Position numbers and translations under genes: made by a program. From positions 1 through 44,926 of the forward strand of contig NSJL01000032.1 of NCBI GenBank assembly GCA_002634385.1: 44,926 bases of DNA. The letters are read 5' to 3'. Position 1 is the first letter of the stretch. Each line of letters starts with the position of its first letter. The DNA is from Nitrospira sp. GTDB taxonomy: Bacteria; Nitrospirota; Thermodesulfovibrionia; Thermodesulfovibrionales; Dissulfurispiraceae. Positions 15,871 to 24,191 of this stretch are shown one piece after another. The notes beneath the pieces were generated by a model. It did no database searches, was not told the origin of the DNA, and saw only the letters and a program-made list of their open reading frames with translations.

Positions 15871-16314
15871 ATGCCGAGCCAGGAAGCGGATAAACTATTC
15901 GTAAAAGGCCTGAATGCCCTCACTCAGGGGCGTACCCTGTCGGCCCTCTCGTGGTTCGAGAAAGCGGTCAGTCTGGAGCCCACTCCCCTCTACATTTCCT
16001 ACTTCGCCTATTGTATCGCTAAGGAACGGGGACAGTTCAAAAAGGCCAGGTCCCTGTGCGAGGAGTCGATCCGGCAGGACTCCGGGAACTCCGCCCACTA
16101 CCTGAACCTCGGCAAGATTCTCCTCCTCACCGGCAACAAGGAAGAGGCGGTGAAAGTGTTCCGGGAAGGGTTGGGGTACGAGAATAACACCACCATCGTT
16201 GCCGAGCTCGACAGGCTCATCACCCGGAAGCCCCCCGTGCTCCCTTTTCTGGAGCGGGAGAACCTGCTCAATAAATACGTGGGGTTCGTTCTGACGAAGC
16301 TGGGAATCAGATAA
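15871..16314 (+). CDS. TPR-repeat protein, copy 2 of a paralogous pair
   Basis: 147 aa, exactly the length of the protein at 12584-13027 and alignable end to end without gaps. Three TPR units (ADKLFVKGLNALTQGRTLSA, ISYFAYCIAKERGQFKKAR, AHYLNLGKILLLTGNKEEA) are followed by the shared tail with RKPPVLPFL, ENLLNKY and TKLGIR. It has its own promoter upstream. The start at ATG 15871 has only a weak GGAA 10 nt before it. Role unknown; the position next to the HD-GYP-hemerythrin gene suggests a partner or an output of that pathway, which is inference. Confidence 0.8.
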   Translation: MPSQEADKLFVKGLNALTQGRTLSALSWFEKAVSLEPTPLYISYFAYCIAKERGQFKKARSLCEESIRQDSGNSAHYLNLGKILLLTGNKEEAVKVFREGLGYENNTTIVAELDRLITRKPPVLPFLERENLLNKYVGFVLTKLGIR

Positions 16315-16354
16315 TCCCCTTTTTCCCCTCCTGGCACCGGAAAGAACAGGAACA

Positions 16355-16383
16355 TTGACTCCCCCCCTCCAGCATGATATTCT
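16355..16383 (+). promoter_or_regulatory. Promoter of pdhA, leaderless type
   Basis: TTGACT (16355-16360), 17 nt, TATTCT (16378-16383), then 7 nt to ATG 16391. Transcription should begin at or next to the start codon. The upstream TTG that extends the open frame is part of this -35 box, so the longer protein is unlikely. Confidence 0.7.
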
Positions 16384-16390
16384 TGTAGTG

Positions 16391-17446
16391 ATGCCTGAAA
16401 AAACAATAGAATCCATCACGGTACGCCGTCTCGATATCCTGGACGAACAAGGGAATGCCGATGCCTCCCTGTTGCCCCCCCTTTCTGCCGAAGAAATAAA
16501 AAGGATGTACGCACTCCTCGTCCTCGCCAGGACCTTCGACCAGCGCGCCCTGAGCCTCCAGAGGGAGGGCAGGATAGGCACGTACGCGTCCATCCTGGGG
16601 CAGGAGGCCGCACAGGTGGGCAGCGCCCTGGCCCTTGGGAAATCCGACTGGGTCTTCCCTTCCTTTCGGGAGACAGGCGTCTACCTCACTATGGGGTATC
16701 CCGCCCACCAGCTCTTTCAATACTGGGGAGGGGACGAGCGGGGAATGATCGCCCCGCAGGGGCTCAACATATTCCCGATCTCTATCCCGGTAGGCACGCA
16801 GATCCCCCATGCCGTGGGCGCTGCAATGGCGGCGAAATACAGGAAAGACCCCATAGTGGTCATTTCCTATTTCGGCGATGGCGGCACCTCCAAGGGGGAT
16901 TTCCATGAGGGATTCACCATGGCAGGCGTATTCAGGGCTCCGGTGGTTTTCCTCTGTCAGAACAACCAGTGGGCGATATCGGTGCCGCGGGAGAGGCAGA
17001 CCGCCTCGAAGACTCTTGCACAGAAAGCGTACGCCTACGGGTTTGAGGGCGTGCAGGTAGACGGCAACGATATTTTTGCCGTCTACAGTGCCTCCCGGGA
17101 TGCGCTCGAAAAGGCCAGGAGCGGGGGCGGCCCTACTTTTATCGAATGCTTTACCTACCGGATGTCCCACCACACCACTGCCGACGACGCCACCCGCTAC
17201 CGGCAGGAAAGCGAAGTCGAAGAATGGAAGGCGAAGGACCCCCTTCTACGCCTGAAGCGGTATATGGAAAAGCAGGGGTTCTGGACGGAGCAGTATCAGC
17301 GTGAGGCGGAAGAGGAGGCAAAGAAGACGGTCGATGGTGCGGTAAAGACCGCTGAAGCGGTACCCCCTCCCCATCCGAAGGACATGATCCTCTCCACGTA
17401 TGCGGAGCTTACTCCGCGGCAGGCAAAAGAGATAAAGGATTTCTGA
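16391..17446 (+). CDS. pdhA: 2-oxoacid (pyruvate) dehydrogenase E1 component, alpha subunit
   Basis: Thiamine-diphosphate subunit of the alpha2beta2 E1 that decarboxylates pyruvate or a branched-chain 2-oxo acid and passes the acyl group to lipoyl-E2. About 351 aa. The TPP motif is clear: FGDGGTSKGDFHEG, ending in FLCQNNQWAIS. RMSHHTTADD corresponds to the regulatory loop. The length and motifs resemble the Gram-positive and archaeal-type E1alpha (PdhA/BkdA), and sequence alone does not settle the substrate. I use ATG 16391 because of the promoter position; no Shine-Dalgarno site is visible. pdhB follows after 1 nt. Confidence 0.92.
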   Translation: MPEKTIESITVRRLDILDEQGNADASLLPPLSAEEIKRMYALLVLARTFDQRALSLQREGRIGTYASILGQEAAQVGSALALGKSDWVFPSFRETGVYLTMGYPAHQLFQYWGGDERGMIAPQGLNIFPISIPVGTQIPHAVGAAMAAKYRKDPIVVISYFGDGGTSKGDFHEGFTMAGVFRAPVVFLCQNNQWAISVPRERQTASKTLAQKAYAYGFEGVQVDGNDIFAVYSASRDALEKARSGGGPTFIECFTYRMSHHTTADDATRYRQESEVEEWKAKDPLLRLKRYMEKQGFWTEQYQREAEEEAKKTVDGAVKTAEAVPPPHPKDMILSTYAELTPRQAKEIKDF

Positions 17447-17447
17447 C

Positions 17448-18410
17448 ATGCCGAAGATGAATATGGTGCAGGCGATCAACCTCGCCCTGAAGGAGGAGAT
17501 GGGGCAGGACCCTGACGTTGTCCTGCTGGGCGAGGATGTGGGGAAGAACGGCGGCGTTTTCCGGGTCACGGAGGGTCTGCAACCGCTCTTCGGCCCGGAA
17601 CGGGTCATGGATACCCCCCTGGCGGAGTCGGGCATTGTCGGAACGGCTATCGGCATGGCGGCTTATGGGTTGAAACCGGTAGCGGAGATCCAGTTCATGG
17701 GGTTCATCTATCCCGCCATCGACCAGATATTCTCCCATGCAGCGCGCATCCGCTCGCGTTCGAGGGGGAGGTTCACCTGTCCCCTGGTAGTACGGGCCCC
17801 GTATGGTGTGGGAATCAAGTCACCCGAACTCCATTCCGAGAGTTCGGAGGCCCTCTTCTGCCATATGCCGGGAATCAAGGTCGTAGTGCCTTCCTCTCCC
17901 TATGCCGCAAAGGGACTGCTCATTTCCTCCATCAGGGACCCCGACCCGGTGATCTTCCTCGAATCCTCCCGGCTCTACCGTCTTATCAAGGAAGAGGTGC
18001 CGGAAGGGGAATATACCCTGCCACTGGGTAAGGCGCGGGTCGTACAGGAAGGAAAGGAGATCACCGTCATTGCCTGGGGGAGTATGCTCCATAAAGCGCT
18101 CCAGGCAGTGGACGGGTACAACGCCGAAGTGATCGATCCGATGACCCTCCACCCCTTCGATGAAGAGACCATCCTCTCCTCGGTGAGGAAAACGGGGAGG
18201 GTGGTGATTATTCACGAGGCGCCGAAGACGGGTGGATTCGGCGCGGAGCTGTCGGCCACCATCGCGGAAGACGCCATGCTGTACCTGAAAGGCCCTATCC
18301 TGCGGGTCACCGGATATGATGCGGTGATTCCCCTTGCGCGGCTGGAGGATTCCTATATGCCCTCCGTGGAAAGGATGAGGAGAGCCTTTGACGAGATATT
18401 GAAATATTAA
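17448..18410 (+). CDS. pdhB: 2-oxoacid (pyruvate) dehydrogenase E1 component, beta subunit
   Basis: Partner of the preceding E1alpha; binds the other half of TPP and completes the active site. 320 aa, close to the usual 325. Motifs: MNMVQAINLALKEEM, LLGEDVGKNGGVFRVTEGL, DTPLAESGIVGTAIGMA (the Glu activates TPP), SPELHSESSEALFCHMPGI (active-site His) and the C-terminal transketolase domain with VIDPMTLHPFDEETI. It is 1 nt behind pdhA and 41 nt before the E2 gene, so co-transcribed. Confidence 0.94.
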   Translation: MPKMNMVQAINLALKEEMGQDPDVVLLGEDVGKNGGVFRVTEGLQPLFGPERVMDTPLAESGIVGTAIGMAAYGLKPVAEIQFMGFIYPAIDQIFSHAARIRSRSRGRFTCPLVVRAPYGVGIKSPELHSESSEALFCHMPGIKVVVPSSPYAAKGLLISSIRDPDPVIFLESSRLYRLIKEEVPEGEYTLPLGKARVVQEGKEITVIAWGSMLHKALQAVDGYNAEVIDPMTLHPFDEETILSSVRKTGRVVIIHEAPKTGGFGAELSATIAEDAMLYLKGPILRVTGYDAVIPLARLEDSYMPSVERMRRAFDEILKY

Positions 18411-18451
18411 AACCGGGAAGAGCAACCCTGACGCTGAAAAGGAGTAATGGT

Positions 18452-19675
18452 ATGCCCTTTGATTTTGTACTGCCTGACCTGGGAGAAGGGATCGCTGAAG
18501 GCGAACTGCGGAAGTGGCTGATCAAAGAGGGGGACAGGGTCGAAGAGCACCAGAATGTCCTCGAAATCGAAACCGACAAGGCCATCGTGGAGGTGCCCTC
18601 TCCGCGGACGGGGAAAGTAGTGCGTCTCAACAAAAGTGAAGGCGATATGGTCAGGGTGGGAGAGGTATTGATGACCATAGCCGAAGAAGGCGGGACCACT
18701 CCCGAAGAGCCGGAAGAAGAACGGGCCGGGACCGTTGCTGAGGCGCCGGAAGAGGAACCGGAAGAGGAGCCGAGACTCCGGTCCGTTTCCGTGGTAGGAG
18801 TACTCCCGGAAGAGGAGGAAGAGGTCCTCGCCACTCCGGCAGTAAGGGCATTGGCAAAGGAACTGGGGGTGCCCCTCGAAGGCATCCGGGGTTCCGGCCC
18901 CGGCGGAAGCATAACAAAACAGGACGTTACGGATGCCGCCGAAAGGAGAAAGGAGAAAAGGGCACCGTCCGGCCTCGAGGAGCGAGTTCCCCTCAGGGGA
19001 TTGCGGCGGACCATTGCGAAAAACCTGCTCGCCTCCCAGCGGGCCACCGCCTTTGTCACCGGCATGGACGAGGCGGACATCACCGAATTGTGGGAGCTCA
19101 GGGAGAGGGAGAAGGGATCGCTGCACCAAAAGGGAGTGCATCTCACTCTCCTGCCCTTCTTTATCAAGGCGGTGCAGCACGCACTTGCGGAGCACCCGAT
19201 GCTCAACTCCTCCATCGACGAGGAGCGTGAGGAGATCGTCATAAAGAGATATTTCAATATCGGCATTGCCACCGATACCCCCGACGGCCTCATGGTCCCG
19301 GTCATCAGGGATGCCGATAAGAAGACCATCATCGAGCTCGCTGCGATGATTCATGACCTGAGCGAAAAAGCGCGGGAGCGGAAGATACGGCTGGAAGAGA
19401 TGCAGGCAGGGACCTTCACTATCACCAACTACGGCCATTTCGGGGGGACCTTTGCGACCCCCATCATCAATTATCCTGAATCGGCGATTCTCGGCACGGG
19501 CAGGATCTCTGAAAAGCCCTGGGTGAAAGGGGGGCAGATCCTGATCAGGAAGATACTCCCCCTTTCCCTCACCTTCGATCACCGCATAACGGACGGAGTG
19601 GACGCCTCACGCTTCCTGGCAAAAGTCATCGGCTACCTCGAGGACCCTGCCCTGTTGTTCATCGAGAGCGCATGA
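18452..19675 (+). CDS. pdhC: 2-oxoacid dehydrogenase E2 component, dihydrolipoamide acyltransferase
   Basis: Core of the complex; transfers the acyl group from its lipoyl arm to CoA. 407 aa. One lipoyl domain (1-80) with the lipoylated Lys43 in EIETDKA; a Glu/Pro-rich linker (about 85-125); a peripheral subunit-binding domain (TPAVRALAKELGVPLEGIRG); and the catalytic domain ending with FDHRITDGVDASRF, where His377 and Asp381 are the acid-base pair. AAGGAG precedes the ATG. No E3 (dihydrolipoamide dehydrogenase) gene is in the window, so it must be encoded elsewhere. The stop overlaps acdA by 4 nt (ATGA). Confidence 0.94.
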   Translation: MPFDFVLPDLGEGIAEGELRKWLIKEGDRVEEHQNVLEIETDKAIVEVPSPRTGKVVRLNKSEGDMVRVGEVLMTIAEEGGTTPEEPEEERAGTVAEAPEEEPEEEPRLRSVSVVGVLPEEEEEVLATPAVRALAKELGVPLEGIRGSGPGGSITKQDVTDAAERRKEKRAPSGLEERVPLRGLRRTIAKNLLASQRATAFVTGMDEADITELWELREREKGSLHQKGVHLTLLPFFIKAVQHALAEHPMLNSSIDEEREEIVIKRYFNIGIATDTPDGLMVPVIRDADKKTIIELAAMIHDLSEKARERKIRLEEMQAGTFTITNYGHFGGTFATPIINYPESAILGTGRISEKPWVKGGQILIRKILPLSLTFDHRITDGVDASRFLAKVIGYLEDPALLFIESA

Positions 19676-21033
19676 ACTCCCTGGAGTCCCTCTTCGCACC
19701 GGAATCCGTCGTCCTCATCGGCGCCGCCCACACCGAAACGAAGCTGGGCGGCATCGTCCTCAAAAACCTCCGGAAATTCCCGGGGAAGGTCTATCCCGTA
19801 AACCCGAAATACCGGGAACTCATGGGGTACAAGGCTTACCCCTCGCTTCATGAGGTCCCGTATTCCGCAGGCCGCCCCCTTGATCTTGCGGTGATCATGC
19901 GGCCCGCCTCTGAAGTGGCGGATATCCTGCGCGACCTCCGGGGTAAAGTGCGCTGTGCCATCATCGTCAGCTCCGGGTTTGCGGAGGCGGGACAGAAAGA
20001 CCTGCAGGACAAGGTCAGGGCGATCGGACGGGAAAGCGGGATGCGGCTGCTCGGTCCGAACTGCATGGGAATATTCAATGCCTACCGGAAGCTCGATACC
20101 TTCTTTATCCCGTATGAAAGACTGAAGAGGCCGAAAAGGGGAAACACCGCGATCCTCTCCCAGAGCGGCGCGGTAATGACCACCCTCTTCGAAGCGATAC
20201 GGGCGGCAAACACCGGGGTGTCCGTGGCAGTGGGATACGGGAATGCCGTCGATATCGACGAGGGTGACCTGTATGAGTACCTCAGGGGGGACAACACAAC
20301 CCAGGTCGTCGTTTCCTATATCGAATCCCTGGGGGACGGGAGAAAATTTCTCGAAAAGGCGCGCCGGCTCGGTGAGAAAAAATCACTTGTCATCCTGAAG
20401 GCCGGCAAAGGGGAAGGCGGCCAGACCGCGGCGTACTCCCATACCGGCAGGCTTGCCGGAAGGTACGAAGTCTTCGCCTCCCTTCTCCGGCAGTTCGGGA
20501 TCCGCGAGGCGGGTGATTTCGATGAGCTCATCGATACGGTAAAAGCCCTCTCCTACCAGAAGCCGGCCCCATCCGGGCAGAAGCCGGGAAAGCGGATCTG
20601 CATCATCACCAACGGCGGAGGTGCGGGGGTCCTGGCGGCGGATGAGTGCATGCGGCAGGGTCTGGAGGTGACAAGGGTCCCGGAAGAGAGAATACGGAAA
20701 TTCAGGGAGATGTTCCCCTCCTTCTTCAGCGTTACGAACCCCGTCGACCTCACCGCACAGGTGCGGGACGAGGACTACCTCGCCGTGCTCGACGAACTGC
20801 AGGAGGTATATGACGGTTTTCTGATTATCGCCCTCACAGGGGTCATCGGCATCTCCCTCCGTCTTGCAGAAATGGTCCGTTCCTTCAAGGAGAGGACGGG
20901 AAAGCCGGTGGCACTCTACACTTCGAATGATGGCGGCGCCCGGGCCCTGGCCCGCCTCATGGAGAAGGCGGGGATTCCCTCCTATCCCTCCCCCGAACGT
21001 GCGGTGCGGGGACTGAAAGCACTCTTCTATTGA
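19672..21033 (+). CDS. acdA: ADP-forming acyl-CoA synthetase, alpha subunit
   Basis: Converts acyl-CoA, ADP and Pi to acid, CoA and ATP together with a beta subunit; same superfamily as succinyl-CoA synthetase. 453 aa. The CoA-binding domain begins LFAPESVVLIGAAHTETKLG; the ligase domain has GNTAILSQSGAVMT, the YIES glutamate, and SHTGRLAG, whose His is the phosphorylated residue of the family. Its ATG overlaps the E2 stop, so it is translationally coupled to the dehydrogenase. This suggests that acetyl-CoA or a branched acyl-CoA made by the complex is used for substrate-level phosphorylation. The matching beta subunit is at 23460-24191, separated by two signalling genes. A protein acetyltransferase-type fusion is excluded because no GNAT domain is present. 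Confidence 0.88.
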   Translation: MNSLESLFAPESVVLIGAAHTETKLGGIVLKNLRKFPGKVYPVNPKYRELMGYKAYPSLHEVPYSAGRPLDLAVIMRPASEVADILRDLRGKVRCAIIVSSGFAEAGQKDLQDKVRAIGRESGMRLLGPNCMGIFNAYRKLDTFFIPYERLKRPKRGNTAILSQSGAVMTTLFEAIRAANTGVSVAVGYGNAVDIDEGDLYEYLRGDNTTQVVVSYIESLGDGRKFLEKARRLGEKKSLVILKAGKGEGGQTAAYSHTGRLAGRYEVFASLLRQFGIREAGDFDELIDTVKALSYQKPAPSGQKPGKRICIITNGGGAGVLAADECMRQGLEVTRVPEERIRKFREMFPSFFSVTNPVDLTAQVRDEDYLAVLDELQEVYDGFLIIALTGVIGISLRLAEMVRSFKERTGKPVALYTSNDGGARALARLMEKAGIPSYPSPERAVRGLKALFY

Positions 21034-21059
21034 AAAAACAATAGCTTCTCTGGTACATT
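21030..21059 (+). promoter_or_regulatory. Possible promoter upstream of the HDOD gene
   Basis: TTGAAA (21030-21035), 18 nt, TACATT (21054-21059). Predicted start near 21066, giving a leader of about 100 nt. The leader can fold with GTGCCG (21099-21104) pairing to CGGCAC (21137-21142) around a 32-nt loop. No known riboswitch was recognised. Confidence 0.4.
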
Positions 21060-21164
21060 TGTACGGGTGGAAATAGGCTGCATATCACCAAAGGGGAGGT
21101 GCCGTCGGTAATTATAAGAGTCCCCGGGAGTGGCAGCGGCACACAAGGAAAAGGAAGCATTATT

Positions 21165-22007
21165 TTGAACGATTCATTGCGGCTTCTCATACAAAAAATC
21201 ACAAAGCTCCCCACTATTCCGCTTATCGCCCATCAGATCCTTAACCTCTCCAGCGATGAAAAGACCTCCCTCGGGAAACTGGAAAGCATCATTCAGCAGG
21301 ACCCCGCCATTGCGGCGAAGGTGATAAGTTTTTCCAACTCCGCCCTCTTCGGACATATCTCTTCCTGTACTACCATCACCTGCGCCATCCGAAAAATCGG
21401 TTTCGACAACGTCCTGAATATCGCCCTGGGCATTTCCCTGATGACCCTTTTCGATAGCGGTAATCAGGAACGTGCCTTCGACTACCAGAAATTGTACCGC
21501 CACTCTCTGGCGGTGGGAATGCTGTCGAAACGCCTTGCCGAGGGATTAGGACTGAAGAGAACGGAAGAGTATTTCCTCAGCGGGATGCTGCACGACCTGG
21601 GGTTTCTCCTTCTGAACCGCCATTTCCCCGGCATGTACCGGAAATCCATCGATGAGAGGACAAAGGGGGAATGCCCCCTGGAAGCAGAAAGGAAAGTCCT
21701 CGGCTTTACCCATGCCGAGGCGGGGGCATGGCTTGCGGACAAATGGAACCTTCCCGTAGCGCTCTGGGAGGCCATTCTCCAGCACCATACCCCCTCCCGC
21801 GCAAAAAAACACACCAGGCTGGCAGCGGTGGTTCACCTTGCGGATTACCTCACCACCCGGAAATTCTACGCCCCGGATGAGAAGAGCCGGGAGTACCCTC
21901 TCGATCCCTCTTCGCTGGAAGCCCTCGCCCTCTCCCGGGAAGGGATCGAGGAAATGGCGGAAGAGCTTGACACGAGCATCTTTTCCGGCGGAGTATTCCT
22001 GTCGTGA
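21165..22007 (+). CDS. HDOD-domain signalling protein
   Basis: HDOD proteins are HD-superfamily relatives that usually lack hydrolase activity and act in signal transduction or as protein scaffolds. Here 280 aa, all of it HDOD: ITKLPTIPLIAHQILNLSSD, then IIQQDPAIAAKVISFSNSAL, CAIRKIGFDNVLNIALG, and later LSGMLHDLGFLLLNRHFP with an HD pair and HTPSRAKKHTRLAAVVHLAD. TTG 21165 is chosen because AAGGAAG (21151-21157) is 7 nt upstream and family proteins begin close to this point; the GTG at 21099 has no usable ribosome site. The stop overlaps the GGDEF start in GTGA, so the two signalling proteins are made together. Confidence 0.85.
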   Translation: MNDSLRLLIQKITKLPTIPLIAHQILNLSSDEKTSLGKLESIIQQDPAIAAKVISFSNSALFGHISSCTTITCAIRKIGFDNVLNIALGISLMTLFDSGNQERAFDYQKLYRHSLAVGMLSKRLAEGLGLKRTEEYFLSGMLHDLGFLLLNRHFPGMYRKSIDERTKGECPLEAERKVLGFTHAEAGAWLADKWNLPVALWEAILQHHTPSRAKKHTRLAAVVHLADYLTTRKFYAPDEKSREYPLDPSSLEALALSREGIEEMAEELDTSIFSGGVFLS

Positions 22008-23311
22008 GCAGTCAGCCCTTTCTGAAATGGCTGGAGCGGGTCCTTTCGGAGAAAGGGCGCACCCCCGTTCCTACGGAAGGGATCTCTCCCCGCGAAACGG
22101 TGCTTGCGGAAAGGATCAAGAGGGAATGCGAACAGGCAGCAGCCCTCCAGCGTTATTCGAAGCTCTCCCTCCAGGCATTGAACAATACGGAAATGCTCTG
22201 CGAAATGACGCTCCGCGTGCTTTCCTCCCTTATCAAGATCGGCCGGACCGGCGAGGGGCCGCGGGATATCGATGAGCTCTGCAGCGATATCGTCGGGGTT
22301 CTTTCCCAGGATCTCGAATTCGAGAACTGCTCCATCATGCTGAAAGAGCCGGGAGGAGGACATCTCCGCATCGTGGCGGGAAAGGGCAAGGGCGATAAAT
22401 ACCTAGTCGCGCAGAAGAGGAGGGGGAAAAGAGCCCGATCGATACGGATAGGAGAGGGAATCGCCGGAAGGGTTGCGGAGAGCGGGGAGTATCTCTTCGT
22501 ACCGGACGTATCGAAGAACAGACACTTCAAGCCCCTGCCCATGGAGGTGCATGTCGCTTCCCTTCTGTCGATGCCCCTGCGAAACAACGAGGGCGTTATC
22601 GGCGTTGTCAACTTCAGCCATTCCGTACCGGACGCCTTTGACACGACCAGGATTCATCTTGTGATGCTCCTGTCCGACTATGTAGGACAGATGATAACCC
22701 TCGCCACCCTCTACAACAGGACGACCGACTGGAATGAAACACTGCGCCGTGAGGTGGCGGAAAAGACAAAGGAACTTGTTGCGAAGAACAGGAAGCTCCA
22801 TAAAATCGCGGTAACCGACTCCCTCACAGGATTGTACAACAGGCGTTTCTTCTTTATGCGTCTCGAACAGGAGTTCTCGCGGGCGCTCCGGTATGGAGAG
22901 CACTTCGCTCTTCTCATCATCGATCTCGATAATCTCAAACCCATTAACGATACCTATGGCCATATCACGGGAGACAGGGTGATCAAGGGCCTGGGGAAGT
23001 TCCTGGGCAGGGCGGGGAGAAAGGGGGATACCATCGGGAGAATCGGTGGAGATGAGTTCGCCTATATCCTCCTCAATGCCGATGAGACGATCGCCCATTC
23101 CTTTGCCCTGCGGCTGCAGGAGGAGTTCGCCTCCATGGATTTCAGGGGGGTCGGGATGCGGACAACCATCAGTGTCGGCATTGCCTGCACGCAGAATTAC
23201 CATTTCGACAAATACCAGGCCCTGTACCGGGCCGCCGACGACGCCCTCTACCGGGCGAAGAAGAAGCGCAACAGCGTCAGCATCTTCAGGCCTTCCCTCC
23301 GGCACTCCTGA
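22004..23311 (+). CDS. GAF-GGDEF diguanylate cyclase
   Basis: Predicted soluble enzyme making c-di-GMP from two GTP. 435 aa without membrane segments. A helical N-terminus is followed by a GAF sensor (about 85-235, SIRIGEGIAGRVAESGEYLF to IGVVNFSH), a short coiled coil (LRREVAEKTKELVAKNRKL), and the GGDEF domain starting TDSLTGLYNRRFF. The active-site GGDEF is intact near residue 348. RKGD stands five residues before it, which is the RxxD inhibitory I-site, so product inhibition is likely. GTG start overlapping the HDOD stop. The ligand of the GAF domain is unknown. Confidence 0.9.
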   Translation: MSSQPFLKWLERVLSEKGRTPVPTEGISPRETVLAERIKRECEQAAALQRYSKLSLQALNNTEMLCEMTLRVLSSLIKIGRTGEGPRDIDELCSDIVGVLSQDLEFENCSIMLKEPGGGHLRIVAGKGKGDKYLVAQKRRGKRARSIRIGEGIAGRVAESGEYLFVPDVSKNRHFKPLPMEVHVASLLSMPLRNNEGVIGVVNFSHSVPDAFDTTRIHLVMLLSDYVGQMITLATLYNRTTDWNETLRREVAEKTKELVAKNRKLHKIAVTDSLTGLYNRRFFFMRLEQEFSRALRYGEHFALLIIDLDNLKPINDTYGHITGDRVIKGLGKFLGRAGRKGDTIGRIGGDEFAYILLNADETIAHSFALRLQEEFASMDFRGVGMRTTISVGIACTQNYHFDKYQALYRAADDALYRAKKKRNSVSIFRPSLRHS

Positions 23312-23367
23312 CCCTCTGCCCTTTCCCGCTGCGGGGAAGCAACGGACAACAGGACAGGGAAAGTCCG

Positions 23368-23396
23368 TTGCGGATTTCCGGAGTATGCTTTATGAT
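23368..23396 (+). promoter_or_regulatory. Promoter of acdB
   Basis: TTGCGG (23368-23373), 17 nt, TATGAT (23391-23396). Just upstream, CAACGGAC and GTCCGTTG form an 8-bp hairpin (about 23339-23370) that may end transcripts from the GGDEF gene, although no T-tract follows. It indicates that acdB can be expressed separately from acdA. Confidence 0.5.
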
Positions 23397-23406
23397 TCAG
23401 GTAGCA

Positions 23407-23454
23407 CCGCACCTTTGCGTGCGGGAAACCGGCGTAAAACCGCTTTACGGGAGG
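23407..23454 (+). promoter_or_regulatory. Structured 5' leader of acdB with hairpin at the Shine-Dalgarno site
   Basis: Two hairpins follow the predicted start: CCGCAC/GTGCGG (23407-23412 with 23419-23424) and CGTAAA/TTTACG (23433-23438 with 23444-23449). The second ends on the first G of the GGGAGG ribosome site (23449-23454), so it could limit ribosome access. No known riboswitch class was recognised. Confidence 0.4.
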
Positions 23455-23459
23455 ACACC

Positions 23460-24191
23460 ATGGACACGACATCTCCGGACCGCCAGGGCAGCGTCTCTTC
23501 CTCTTCCGTCAAAAGGCTTCTGGAGCGGTATACAGGAAGACATGCCCTCCTCGAACATGAAGTAAAGGGAATCCTGAGGGAGATGGGGTTGTCCGTCCCG
23601 CTGGGAGTCTTCATCGGCAGAGGAGAACCGCTCGTCCCGCCTTCCGGTCTTTCCTATCCCCTCGTGGCAAAGGTCTCGGCGGCCGGCATTTCCTCCAAAA
23701 GCAATCTCCGGGGAGTGCGGACCGGGCTGAAAGATGAAGGGGCGTTGCGTGCTGCGGCGGCGGATCTCATGGAAATCGGGAAGGCGGAGGGGGTGCTCGT
23801 AGAGGAAATGGCCCCATCCGGTATCGAAATCATCGCGGGGGGCATTGTCGACAGTCAGTTCGGTCCGGTGGTGATGTTCGGCATGGGGGGAATACTGGTG
23901 GAACTGCTCAGGGACAGCTCCTTCGCTCTCGCTCCCCTCTCCCGCGGAGACGCCCTATGGCTCATCGGGCAGAGCCGTGGACGCGCGCTCCTGGAGGGAT
24001 ACAGGGGGAATCCCCCGGTGGACAAGGAAGCCCTCGTGTGTATTCTCCTTGCCGTATCGGAAATAATGGCGACCGGAATGGTGGAGGAGGTGGACCTGAA
24101 CCCGGTCGCCCTCTATCCGGAAGGCGCCATGATCCTGGATGCGAAACTGCTCCTCAGACATTCGGATACCGCTGCCCGATGGAGCGGATGA
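23460..24191 (+). CDS. acdB: ADP-forming acyl-CoA synthetase, beta subunit (ATP-grasp)
   Basis: 243 aa, the size of a stand-alone beta subunit. ATP-grasp features: EHEVKGILREMGLSVPLGVF at the start, YPLVAKVSAAGISSKSNLRG (nucleotide-binding Lys), VLVEEMAPSGIEIIAGGIVD, FGPVVMFGMGGILVELL and the metal-binding VDLNPVALYPEGAMILDAKL. ATG 23460 has GGGAGG 5 nt upstream; the open frame continues to 23046 only because it is out of frame with the GGDEF gene. It should pair with the alpha subunit 2.4 kb upstream. Its 3' end overlaps the convergent HD-GYP gene by 38 bp. Confidence 0.88.
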   Translation: MDTTSPDRQGSVSSSSVKRLLERYTGRHALLEHEVKGILREMGLSVPLGVFIGRGEPLVPPSGLSYPLVAKVSAAGISSKSNLRGVRTGLKDEGALRAAAADLMEIGKAEGVLVEEMAPSGIEIIAGGIVDSQFGPVVMFGMGGILVELLRDSSFALAPLSRGDALWLIGQSRGRALLEGYRGNPPVDKEALVCILLAVSEIMATGMVEEVDLNPVALYPEGAMILDAKLLLRHSDTAARWSG

